Source: Bemisia tabaci (lineage: Eukaryota; Arthropoda; Insecta; Hemiptera; Aleyrodidae). From it: a DNA stretch of 64,000 bases. The stretch spans positions 79,605,912 to 79,669,911 of the forward strand of contig NC_092793.1 in NCBI RefSeq assembly GCF_918797505.1. The letters are read 5' to 3'. Made by a program: the position numbers and the translations under genes. How positions within the stretch are numbered: the stretch's first letter is position 1; each line of letters begins with the position of its first letter. The notes under the pieces are model-generated. The model was not told the origin of the DNA, ran no database searches, and was given only the letters and a program-made list of their open reading frames with translations. Of the stretch, positions 54,298 to 64,000 are shown one piece after another.

Positions 54298-55869
54298 GCG
54301 CTAAAATAATTTTCTCAAATTTTTTTATTTATTTCTCAGATATTTTCATGCACATTCCTCTCATTCGTCCTCTTTTCCTTCTTCATCCTTGTATTTCCCT
54401 AGTCTCCCTCTTCGTCAAGTTCTTCCTCTTCATTTTCATCCTCATTTTGGAGACTATAAATGAGTCTTTTGGCAAAAACAGATCGATCCGGTCTCTGGAA
54501 TTCAGTTCTTTCATTAACGATTTATTATTTTTAAACGTCAAGTTAATGTTCAAAGAGCCGCGCACAAGAGTAGAAAAAAATCATTTGTGGTTTTATCTCC
54601 AAAGCGCAGTCGAAGGTGAATTTGACGAGGGTACATTGTTGTAGCCTTTCAATGGATCAAACCGATTCCTCGGTTTTAAATTTTATAAAGCAATTTCTTG
54701 CACGAACTTGCAAGGTGGGAAGACCCCGCAATGGTAATGCGGTACACACCACACATCAGTGTGAATGAATAATCAATCGTGATTGATTCTATTTTCAAAG
54801 TAAACATTCGATTCTTAGCACTCCGGTTTCGAATGGCTTTCGACTTCGCCCCCCCCCCCTCCCCCATCCTCCTCCGCCCCCTCCACCCACTCTTCCGATC
54901 CCCTGAGTCCCCCGAGACCTCGTCTTTGTTGAATTAAAATAACAGAGTAAGAGCATTGCTCCGCTATTCATCTCTGTTCGAACTTCGATTCGTCGATGCC
55001 CCTTCCGCCGACGAGCCATTGTGCGCCAGTGTCTGAATATAAAAAAGGGAATAATAACTTTTCCCAATTATTATTTTTTTTCCCAATCGAAATCGGTTCT
55101 GTTTTTCTTGCCGGGCAGCTAGCGATTGTGGGGGCGAGAGACACCCCTGCCTATTATCTATGTCAGTTCGGTTGCTCGCTTGTCTATGCGGCGGTCATTC
55201 TTGTATAGAGTGTGTTTGTTTCTTCCGCTCGCCCATCGATAGGGAATGGCAGATGTAGATATGCTCTTTCAGTTTTAATGACTATTCAATTTATAGATTT
55301 CTCTTTTAGAACTTTTTCTGCGCCGAATTCATCCAGGTTTCTTAAACAGCTCCTTTCCTTAGGAGACCCCATACATACGACTTAATTTTTTTTTTTATTT
55401 TTATTTATTTTTTATGAAGGGGAATTTCAGGAGATTTTTCACTTTGTACAATAACACGGACAATTTGAACAAATCTTAAGTAAAATTAAACAGTGTCCCT
55501 GAGCCCTGACTTTGAGGTAAAATCTTCTCGAAGAACAATGATTCGCCTCTGGAAAAAATTAAAAACACTCAAGAAAAAACGTTACAGGTTTTTCAAAGTA
55601 GATTCCTATCTACCTTAAAGTTTGCCTTGCCGTGATCTTGCCTCTTCTTTCCTTCAGAATACCAATACGAATTTTTGAGGCTGGAAATAACAAATGTTTC
55701 AAAAACTTTTACCACAATGGAACACATTTTTCAACTGGTAGAATTAGGTAAACACGGAAATCTTGGACGCGCAGTGATGTATCTACAAAATGTAATCACG
55801 TTCATTCGCGTTCAAAATAATTGTACGAATACGCAGTGGAATACGCATAATCATCAGTGCATCGTTGCA

Positions 55870-56000
55870 GCACGCTCAATCTAGCCAATTCGCCTTCAAT
55901 GCTAAAGTGGGCAATATGAGCGGCTTGGGAGTAGTAAAAGTTGCTTGCAGTGATGAGATCGCATTTAATCGTATCAATATTACGGTGCGATGTTCCACGC
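55870..56000 (-). repeat. Inverted unit of the GCCTACTTTAG repeat
   Basis: Plus strand reads TTCGCCTTCAATGCTAAAGT then GGGCAATATGAGCGGCTTGG, the inverse of the units at 19020-19370. It abuts repeat P. Confidence 0.6.
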
Positions 56001-56029
56001 TCATTCCGACCAGTTGGTTATAGGACATT

Positions 56030-58310
56030 TTGTCAACGATTTTTTGTCCGCGCACCTGTTTTTTCCATTAATTTACGTACTTTTCGGCACGGGAGTTTTG
56101 GTCCACGTGCCAGTTGAGACCTAAAGTTACTTCGCCCACATGTAAATACAAACGACCGTTGCTCACAACGTTGTTGGATGAAAATATAAATTGTCTTGGA
56201 AGAATGAGGGTTTGCTTATTTTTTTGTTTTGTCTGTTTGGTCCAACGGAGAATAATATATAGTTGAGAGTTTTGGTAAAAATGGGGGAGCATCAATTCCA
56301 TGAGACAAAGTTCACTAAAACTCTCTACACCTCTTTGATGTAACAGAACTTAATTACCGTTCAAGAAATTCCCACCTTGCACTGAAAAAAAAGTGGAAGT
56401 GGGATTGACCATAATGGTATAGTAAAAAAAAATATGGTGATAAAAAGCCAAATAATGGTCGATTTAAGCATCTAGATGAAAGTGAGAATCATACTCGATA
56501 TAAAAATTACCATACCCGGATTGTAAATATCAGTTAGGTGTGTCTGTCCATCGTTTAGGTATTTCTCACCATCAGCTGGGTATTTTTTACCATACGATGA
56601 GTTAAAAGTATGGAATAACATGGTAACACTTGCGTTTGATATCTGTAGGCATCTGTATGCGACTGGTCATGGTGTTGGTAGGTTAAATTTACCATACTGG
56701 TATAGTCAGCGTGGTGAGAGCTCCCGCTTGACTGCGCTGCGGTCTGTGGTCCGCCATTTTTCGTTTGTCTGTTTGTCAGTTATAAATTTATCACGTTGAG
56801 GGTCGGAGTCCGTGGCTGTGTTTTATTGATCCATATTAATCCATGTGAATCCACGCGTAATTTGCCCAAATTTGTGTTCGAATTGTCCCTAAAGCTACCG
56901 TCTTCTCTTCGAATCTATCTATATTGATCTGCCACATACATTTTCTGAGATTTTTTCGTTATTCGTATCGACCAATTTCTGGAGGTTAGGAGTTGCTACA
57001 ATGAATCTGGCTTGCAAAGTGAAGGAATCCTGAAAATTTGAAAACCTTCGCAAAGTTGTTCTGCAATCCAGTGAATATCGGTTCTGTGTAAAGTCATTTC
57101 GAAAACATAAAAGTGCGGAAGTAATTTGAAAATAATCGACTAGAAGTGATTTTTGAATACTTCGTTCGTAGGTATATCTATATTCTTGTTAAAATTTTCG
57201 AAGCTCAACATACTCAGATGAAGAGACAAATGTGCGTGGGATTGATGTTTAACTGTAACTTTAAGCAAAATTTGGCAGCTTCTGCCCCACCGTGAACCGT
57301 GCGATTGGATTTTCATGTAGTGTCTTTTTGTGGGTATATTTTGAACTATCTATTTATTATATGCAATTAAATTTTCCGTGGATCTGATTTAGTCTGTAAA
57401 TGATACCTTAACGCGAATAACAAGTATGGTTTTGGTATCATTTACTTGAAATCAGTGAAGCAATTATCTGCTATTTCTCGTTGAAACTGTCTTTAACTGC
57501 CATTGATTGTGTATGTAACGGAATTTCTAAAAGTAAGATGTAAGTAAAATATCCACGACTTTCATCAAAAGCATTTAATAATATAAGATGAGTGGATTTT
57601 AGAATCTACAAGGTTTGTCGCAGCATCTGGATGCTTGAAATTACCATACTAGTCAGTCGGGAACGCCACACTGGCACTGTGTCGCATAGTGTCAGCCGTA
57701 TCGTGTTATTTACCATACCGGTATATTGGTAACTATGCTGCAGCTTCACTGTGTAAAAAATCAAGTAGACAGTATGGTAAATAACACCCAAACTCTGGTA
57801 AATCCCACCGATTATTTTTTCAGTGTGTTATACCTGAACCGGATGAACCTCTATATTTACCTCAGCTAAAGGCTCTTAGATTTTTCCTGTGTACGATAAG
57901 TACCTTGATTTATTTTGCGAGAAAAGATCTATACTTTTAAAGGATTCCTGTCATTCTTAATACGTTTAATTTCGTATTATACTGTGTAAAACCTCTGTTG
58001 TGAAATAGTTGCTTCAGGCGCCGCCGCACGGCGCGCGGCGGGCGGGCGGCCAGCGCGAAACGCGCATTGGCGCCTACAAACCTAAGTGGATACTTCAAGC
58101 ATTGCACAATGCGAGAAGTATCCACTTAGGTTTGTAGGCGCCAGTGAGCCTCTCGCGCTGGCAGCACGCCGCTCCGCTCTGTTTGGTTTTAATATTTATA
58201 CTCGCATAGTCAGCGTTTTTTAACTCATGATTTTGAAATGTTAGCACACTCTGCATTGATTATTCTCATTTAAATTGATGGGGAAAAAATATGTATCAAT
58301 TTATCAAAGG
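56030..58310 (-). repeat. Repeat P, second copy, split by an insertion
   Basis: Inverted copy of 375-1190, interrupted at 56380-57825. It keeps both arms of the GC-rich hairpin (58017-58190), one of which is missing in the first copy. Its open frame (56301 down to 56068) stops early relative to the first copy. Confidence 0.8.
56380..57825. mobile_element. 1446-bp non-autonomous element with CACTGAAAAAA ends (CACTA/CMC-like)
   Basis: Imperfect terminal inverted repeats start CACTGAAAAAA and continue with a GTGGGATT block. TG flanks both sides (56378-56379 and 57826-57827); the empty site at 799-800 has TG once. The heptamer TACCATA occurs six times, at 56508, 56588, 56690, 57642, 57711 and (inverted) 57773, all within about 320 bp of one end and none in the middle. 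No transposase-sized frame is present. CACTA/CMC elements are known for CACTR ends, 2-3 bp duplications and subterminal repeats, so this class is likely. Confidence 0.8.
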
Positions 58311-58435
58311 AGAATAATAATACAATGTGTGTTTTTTAAATATTGTTGGTTCCGTGTCAAATTTAGTGATTTCCAAAGCACTTTAATTTTTTCTTTTACA
58401 TTTTTTGCTTATATTGCTGCTGTTCCTAACTAAGG

Positions 58436-58585
58436 CTCAGTTGTGCTGGCCACAAAATCGTGTTTTGATGCTTGATTCTTGTTGATTACCTATCAAATAA
58501 TAAGATTGTCCCAAATGGCAATTTTTTGACGCTTAATTTCAACCGAGATATCAAGCTTTGAAAGATTCGGTTTATGACAAATTGA
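58436..58585. mobile_element. Half copy of the CATCCACCGCGG MITE
   Basis: Contains CGTGTTTTGATGCTTGATTC, an AATAATAAGAT block and CAACCGAGATATCAAG; the second arm is absent. Confidence 0.65.
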
Positions 58586-58604
58586 ACACTTTTAGCAGCA
58601 TTCT

Positions 58605-58842
58605 ACCAAACTAAGGAAGAACAACGTATGAACCTCCAGACGTTGTAAAATTTCTATTGATAAATCACGAATTTCCAGGGAAGTTGGTCAATATTTGCTT
58701 CCGATTCTTCGGAGAAAGCTCGTAATTCGTTCTAAAATGTCAGTATAGATTGCAAAGAAAAATATGCGTATAGTTCCTCAAAAATACATGGAAATGTGGC
58801 AACTCTTGAACGTTCATACGGCGTTTTTCCTTATCGCGGCAG
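58605..58842. mobile_element. CTGCCGTGC palindromic MITE
   Basis: About 238 bp from ACTAAGGAAGAACAACGTAT to CCTTATCGCGGCAG. Confidence 0.7.
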
Positions 58843-58892
58843 CATTGCAAGCCTCATAGGTCCTTTTACAGAATCCTCACTTTTCCACCTGT

Positions 58893-59106
58893 ACGGAAAA
58901 AATTAAATTACTGTTTTTACAATTTTATTGTGAAAAAAAAGTGTCCGACATGTTTCAATGTAGATTTTACAATAAAAAATTCTAATTTATAACCACCCTT
59001 GTGGTTACAATAACTTTCAACTATTGTAAAACGTACATTCGAAACGTGTCGGACATATTTTTTAACAATTTAATTATTAAATCAGCAATCCATTTTTTCT
59101 GTGTGC
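58893..59106. mobile_element. Hairpin repeat with GTGTCCGACATGTTTC arms
   Basis: About 214 bp; inner arms GTGTCCGACATGTTTC and GAAACGTGTCGGACAT pair, outer arms AAATTAAATT and AATTTAATTATT are weaker. Confidence 0.6.
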
Positions 59107-60485
59107 AAATTTTCCAAGAGTGGACGGGATCTGCTCCTTCGAGCAGCCGGACCCGCAACCGTGCTGTGTCTCTTCGGTGGAATTCTTGGAAGCGAGGAGG
59201 GCCGTCTCGATCGACTGCGACTGGATCGATATCGAATGACCTCGATCGATAGATAGCATTGCTAAGATAGGGATTTATCGATCAGGTTCGATAATCGAGC
59301 CACTGGAGGCAGAGGAAAAGCCGGGCGAGGAAAATTAGTCTCACGCAGAGCGAGGTGCACAAACACCAGGAGCCGGGAGCTGTTGCGAGGCAAAAGGCTT
59401 ACCGCCATTATAAATTACCGTAATTAATTGACCGCGAGACCGCACCGCCATGAAAATTATGACCTCCTCGCCCTCGCGCTCCCGGGGCAGGCAAGTTCTG
59501 CGCCTTCCCCGATGCCATGTCGATGTCGCCGCAATCAGTCCACCTGTTTCGACCTGCGATGCCACTTCTCATTCACTCTTTTTTTATTGCCAGCCTCACG
59601 AACCCCAACTCTAAAAATACATCGGAGGAATCCAGTGGAGTACCTGTATTGGGACAGAATGGACTTGGACATGTCAGTAATTTTGGAGGTTAGGTCATGG
59701 AGCTTTTAAGGCTCAAATAGGCAGCCAATCTATGAATTCAAATTATCCGCAGAGTGACTTTTTTTTACAATTGTTACGATTTGTCATTAATAAAGCTCAC
59801 TTATGTTTTTCATAAATTGATTCATTTTCGCGGAAGGACGCTCATTTTTTACCATTCAAAAGACTCGACGTTGCTTTACACATAAGCTCTAATAATAATA
59901 TTCTGGGAGTTTAGTTAGTTATTGGGTTAACAGAAATTGAAATTTATTGGAATAATATGTATTATAGAAATATTAGTATTTTTTTACTTTAAATTCCTGA
60001 TTTTCACATTAGGTATATTAATTTTGCTGCTTTACTTCATATTTTTTTTTTTTTTTTTTATTATTTATTTTCAGTTTTTTCCATCTTTATTTATTTACTT
60101 TTTTTTTTTTTTATAATGTCAGACTTTATTCTCCGATTAAGTAAAAGACTCAAGGATGCCGTGCACATATGAGCTCTAATAATAATATTCTGATCAGTGA
60201 TCGCCTCGAAATTTTCTCCTTCTCATTGGCAACACTGTAATTGAATAAGCAGACGGCTGCTTGGTTTAAGCCCCCTGTGGACGGCGGCATTTCCTTTCTC
60301 AATCTTATCTGTTCCTTTCATTTTTTCACTTTTTATTATTTTATTTGTTACTTGCCACTGCAGCGCGGATGACCCGTGGACCTTTGATGTTTTATTTGTA
60401 GAAGCCCCCGTGGTCTTTACCGGTGATTGGCTCCACAATTTTCCCCTTTCCCTTCCTCTTGCGTCCGAGGACACAGTGACAAAAC

Positions 60486-60646
60486 CAGTGGCGTGGCGTG
60501 AATTGCGATATATCGATTGTTGTGCCATTTAAACCCATGAAAAAAGATCGATTATCAGGGTGTTCGCAGCGAACACCGTAATCGATTCTTTACCATAGCA
60601 TTAAATGGCGAGATATCGATAATCGATTATTCACGCCACGCCACTG
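60486..60646. mobile_element. hAT-like MITE with 8-bp target duplication
   Basis: 161 bp with ends CAGTGGCGTGGCGTGAAT and its inverse. GACAAAAC flanks both sides (60478-60485 and 60647-60654). An 8-bp duplication and CAGTG ends are typical of hAT elements. Best-preserved copy of the family. Confidence 0.9.
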
Positions 60647-60665
60647 GACAAAACCTGTGGCTTTA

Positions 60666-60915
60666 ACTGCCGTGCTCAGGAAAAACGTCGTATAAACATC
60701 CAATGCTGCCAGATTTCGTCTAATAAAATGTTTATTTTTGACAAAAAATGTGCATATTTTTCATCGATTTTTTAGAGGATTTAAATTGAATTTCGGAAAA
60801 AATTCTCTGAAAAATGGGATGAAAATGCTCGTAAGTTTTCCTAAATCATTTTATTTTACAAAATGAGATTTTACAACGGCTAAAGGTTCGTAGGTCGTTC
60901 TTCCTTAGCACGGAG
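60666..60915. mobile_element. CTGCCGTGC palindromic MITE
   Basis: About 250 bp from ACTGCCGTGCTCAGG to TTCTTCCTTAGCACGG; 20 bp from the hAT-like copy at 60486. Confidence 0.75.
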
Positions 60916-63796
60916 GATAACAGACCTGGAAATTGCTCGTCAGGACACACTTTTTTATTGTGGCCATTCATCTCGAGCAATAATATTCTTGATTATTTGA
61001 GAGTCGAGTTGGTGTGTCTTAAAATCAATATAAGCGGTATCGACCTTACATTCATTAAGAAAGTAGTAGCAAAAATTAATGAAGTAAGAGTTCACTCGTG
61101 CGAGCTACCTGAGAGCAATTTTTACTGAAAAATATTAAGTACGTGATGTGTTGAACTCATAACGTTTGAACCGTCCCCCGTGGTTGCAACACCCCCTCCA
61201 CCTGCGTAAGAGCAGTATCTCAAATTCTCATGAATGGAATTCAGAAAGTAAGAAAGAAACCTGAACAAACAGATCAAATAGAAATAAATGTTTTGATTTG
61301 CTTTGAACCGTCGTTCCCAATTGTTACACACACTGACGACAAATTGAGGTGAAAGTAAGGAAATATGAATTCCTCGTCTTGGATGTTAATTACATACATA
61401 GAAGTCATAATATGTTAATTAAAAATGGCATAACTCAAGCGCTGGGCTCAGAAAGGGCATTCTTGGTTGCAGTTTTTTCAAAATCTCCCAGCAAATGTAC
61501 GAGTGTAATTTGTTGTAACTTTTACTGCATAATCTTAATGATTTTACAACGTAAAATTTCAGAGAATATACTCAAAAGTTTCCTCTCTGTATATAAATCG
61601 GCACTGGCGATTCTAAAATACTGCAACCCAGAAATGTCCTTTCAGCACCTAACGTCTCAATTTTGCCACTGAGAAAAAACCGATTGAAGTTCGCCCGCAA
61701 TTTCTGTGAACGCAAAATGCATAACAAAGGCTCGGTGGAGGCTGGAGGGTTTTGACTGCACCGCATGTTCCAACCCAAGGGTGAGCAGCCCCTTGAAGAA
61801 AGGCAAACGTTTTGTTACACATTGGTAGAACGAGGCCTTTGAAGGCGCTTCTTGGTGGTAGAGGTGAAGGTTCGCTTTATGATGGACTGGAACCTGATTT
61901 AAAAAATGTTCTAACTTTTGAGAGCGTATACAGTGAACTAACAAGCACTATTTTCATCATCCAAGCTATAAGTATTCATGTTTTCAAATTATTGCGTGAT
62001 TAATTTGCGTCATCTCTTTCATATAATGACTGTCCTTTCAAAAATCATACGAATATTGGCCACAACCTCATAGTTTCCTATACATAATTCACTTTCTCTC
62101 CATCTCGCGCTTTCAGTGACACTGCACTAATTTTCTGTTGGAAGAGACACAGAAAAAAATTAGTAATTCACTTTTCATTTTGATTCCCCCAACGATTCCA
62201 TCCTTCAAACATGCGGACTCATTAGTAACATCCATACATTGATTTCTCTGGAGTTAATTAGAATGCGGCTATGTCCCTGAAATTTTATTTTTTCAAAATA
62301 CTCACGAAACTAAAAAAAATTCGGATATAGTCTCCGTAAAAAAAGAATTATTTGGCAAACGGAAATTTTCACAAGCGTTCGTAGATCTTATAAGTTCCGC
62401 AGTTTTTTCAGCCCACATTTCTGGGACAAATGAGGCTCTTTCTCCAATGTAGTTATTAATAAGTAACTGTGGGACTTTTGGCTCTCAGGATGATGAAAAA
62501 ATAGGGGAAAAAACCAGAAACGCGTCACCCACTTCTAACGGATGCAAAAGTATAGTGTAAGTATCGCCCGATTTCAGTAATGGAATCTTTAAAACACGCA
62601 GTTAAACCAAACACAGTGGATTCAACGGGTGCGTTGATAGCACATGTGCGACTACCGCGATGTTGCCATTTTTGTCACATTAAATCCACCACCGGGAGGG
62701 AATCGGATCCAGGAATGACTCTTGGGAAGGGATCGGATCCGGGAGGGAATCGGGTGGTCACCATTTAAACAAATTCATTTTAGCAGATCAAATCATTTCA
62801 TCATACCTTTGCCAATAACTGTTCAATGTATAAGCCAAGGGTACCCTCGTGTTCATTGCATTCAGTATAGTTTCAATTTTAACACAAAATTCATCAAATT
62901 TCAGACACCTCCAACTTCTCCATTGTGAGCTTTTACTGAATATCTCCACAAATTTAGACGCAGCATCAAGACTTTTTGCTTAATAAAGGATCTAACACAC
63001 ATTTTTTGCAAAGTGGGAAAAATTCACGTCGTATGAAACAGATGTTGCAGACAGCTAACTCTAAATTAGCCGTATGAATAGCTCTGAACTGGAATACATC
63101 ATAATACGTAACTTTAATCTAATCCCACGGCCCACTCCGCTGCTTGACATATTGTATCAATTCAACTGATCTAATCTGTTGGGATCGTAATTTTCCAGGA
63201 CACGATACCAGGATAATGTTCTGCTTGCGGAAAGTTCATGCATATTCCGACGGTCCGTCACACCGTAAGATCGGAAACATAGCGATTTTGGATGTTGGAT
63301 CGTTATCGAATCGATGGAAAGCATTGCAAAGATAGGGTCTCGTCGATCAAGTTATTCCGTAAAATTTACACTATCGACTCACCGAAATGATCCATTACGC
63401 ATACGTCGAGAGCTCACATAGGCGAGCTGCCAATCTCGATTAGCTGCTTTCAAAAAATTGAATGAAAAATAAAAATAAGATGCGTAGCCGGCCAAGTTGT
63501 GAACTGTCAATTTCTTAAGTCGGCCCTTTCTTGTGCAAAAAAAGGTCCTTTCATTGTCGCCCCTTTGTGTCACCCGGCTATATTGTTCAACTCAGGGAGC
63601 GGCACGCGGATCTCACAATATAAACCCGTAGCCCTTGTTGTCAAATGTTTGTTCTCGAAAAATACTTTTCATCGCAAAAGTCAAAACTTATACCAAAAAA
63701 GCACTCAAAAGAAAATCGAAAAATCAATCCCACAACTACAATCCAACGCTACAGAATGAGCTTAGAGCTCCTTCGGTAATTAGACGTGCGTTATTT

Positions 63797-64000
63797 ACTG
63801 CAGTACTAAAGAAGAACGTAGTATCAGCATTCAGACGTTGCCAAATTTCCTTTGACAAATCATGAATTTAGGGATTATTTGTAAATGTTCCTCTCCCAAT
63901 TTTTCAAACAATTTTGTTCGTAATAGGATCAATTATGTATGGAAAGGCCAAGAAAAAATATTCATACCTTTCACTGGAAAAAAAAACTCCGGCCGTAGGA
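63797..64000. mobile_element. CTGCCGTGC MITE, cut by the window edge
   Basis: Left end ACTGCAGTACTAAAGAAGAA and left-arm interior; the right arm lies beyond the window. Confidence 0.65.
63974..64000. mobile_element. Start of a CACTGG-ended MITE, cut by the window edge
   Basis: CACTGGAAAAAAAA begins here, inside a copy of the CTGCCGTGC family, and runs off the window. Confidence 0.5.

Larger units (their letters stand above)
46585..56029. other. Intergenic or upstream regulatory stretch; no gene seen
   Basis: Contains the repeats listed separately and C-runs at 49121-49141 (C21), 53848-53864 (C17) and 54849-54859 (C11). Less AT-rich, element-free patches at 47.77-48.24 kb (with CAGGTG and CAGCTG E-boxes) and 53.34-53.53 kb could be regulatory, but nothing in the sequence proves it. 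Confidence 0.5.
59107..63796. other. No gene seen; one GC-rich patch
   Basis: 59.11-59.55 kb is GC-rich and holds a homeodomain-type TACCGTAATTAATTGACC. A stretch with AGCATTGCTAAGATAGGG near 59255 recurs in altered form near 63320. Otherwise AT-rich with poly-T tracts near 60.04-60.11 kb. Confidence 0.45.

Noticed and set aside
1..64000. CRISPR array, rRNA, prophage or operon structure
   Set aside because: No regularly spaced identical repeats with unique spacers, no rRNA motifs and no compact gene runs; the tandem arrays have unit lengths and divergence typical of eukaryotic satellites.

Overview
The window reads as nuclear DNA of an insect. It is AT-rich, has spliced genes with GT-AG introns, carries a SoxB-group HMG-box gene of insect type, and is crowded with short palindromic DNA transposons. 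A hemipteran such as a whitefly fits best, but that placement is an inference from repeat style and the Sox sequence, not something the window proves. There is no sign of bacterial, plasmid or phage organisation, and no rRNA, tRNA or CRISPR array was found.

The main gene is a Sox21b-like (SoxB2) transcription factor on the minus strand. Five coding exons run from 38308 down to 5511 (about 33 kb), with matching phases at every junction and a predicted product of 372 residues. The HMG box is split by intron 1 (9.2 kb). Intron 2 (17 kb) holds the second gene. Introns 3 and 4 (4.1 and 1.4 kb) flank a 241-nt exon that lies between two related palindromic elements.

The second gene lies on the plus strand inside Sox intron 2 (26984-28260). 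Two exons join in frame to give 224 residues with a clear signal peptide, three N-glycosylation sequons and no family I recognise. Its intron holds a palindromic element, and its polyadenylation signal abuts another.

Upstream of Sox exon 1 (38.3-64 kb) I see no convincing coding exon. A CpG-rich island at 45.6-46.1 kb with four GATA-type motifs and Sox-like motifs is the best candidate for a promoter or enhancer. Smaller CpG-rich patches lie at 14.33-14.54 kb and 36.6-36.9 kb.

Most of the rest is repeats. A palindromic family with TIR CTGCCGTGCTAAGGA has 13 copies, some with 4-bp target duplications. A hAT-like family has perfect 8-bp duplications. CACTG-ended elements have 2-bp duplications; one 1446-bp copy sits inside an older repeat whose unoccupied version is also in the window (at 799-800). 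Several tandem arrays with 134-290 bp units look unrelated at first but share a core of about 28 bp.
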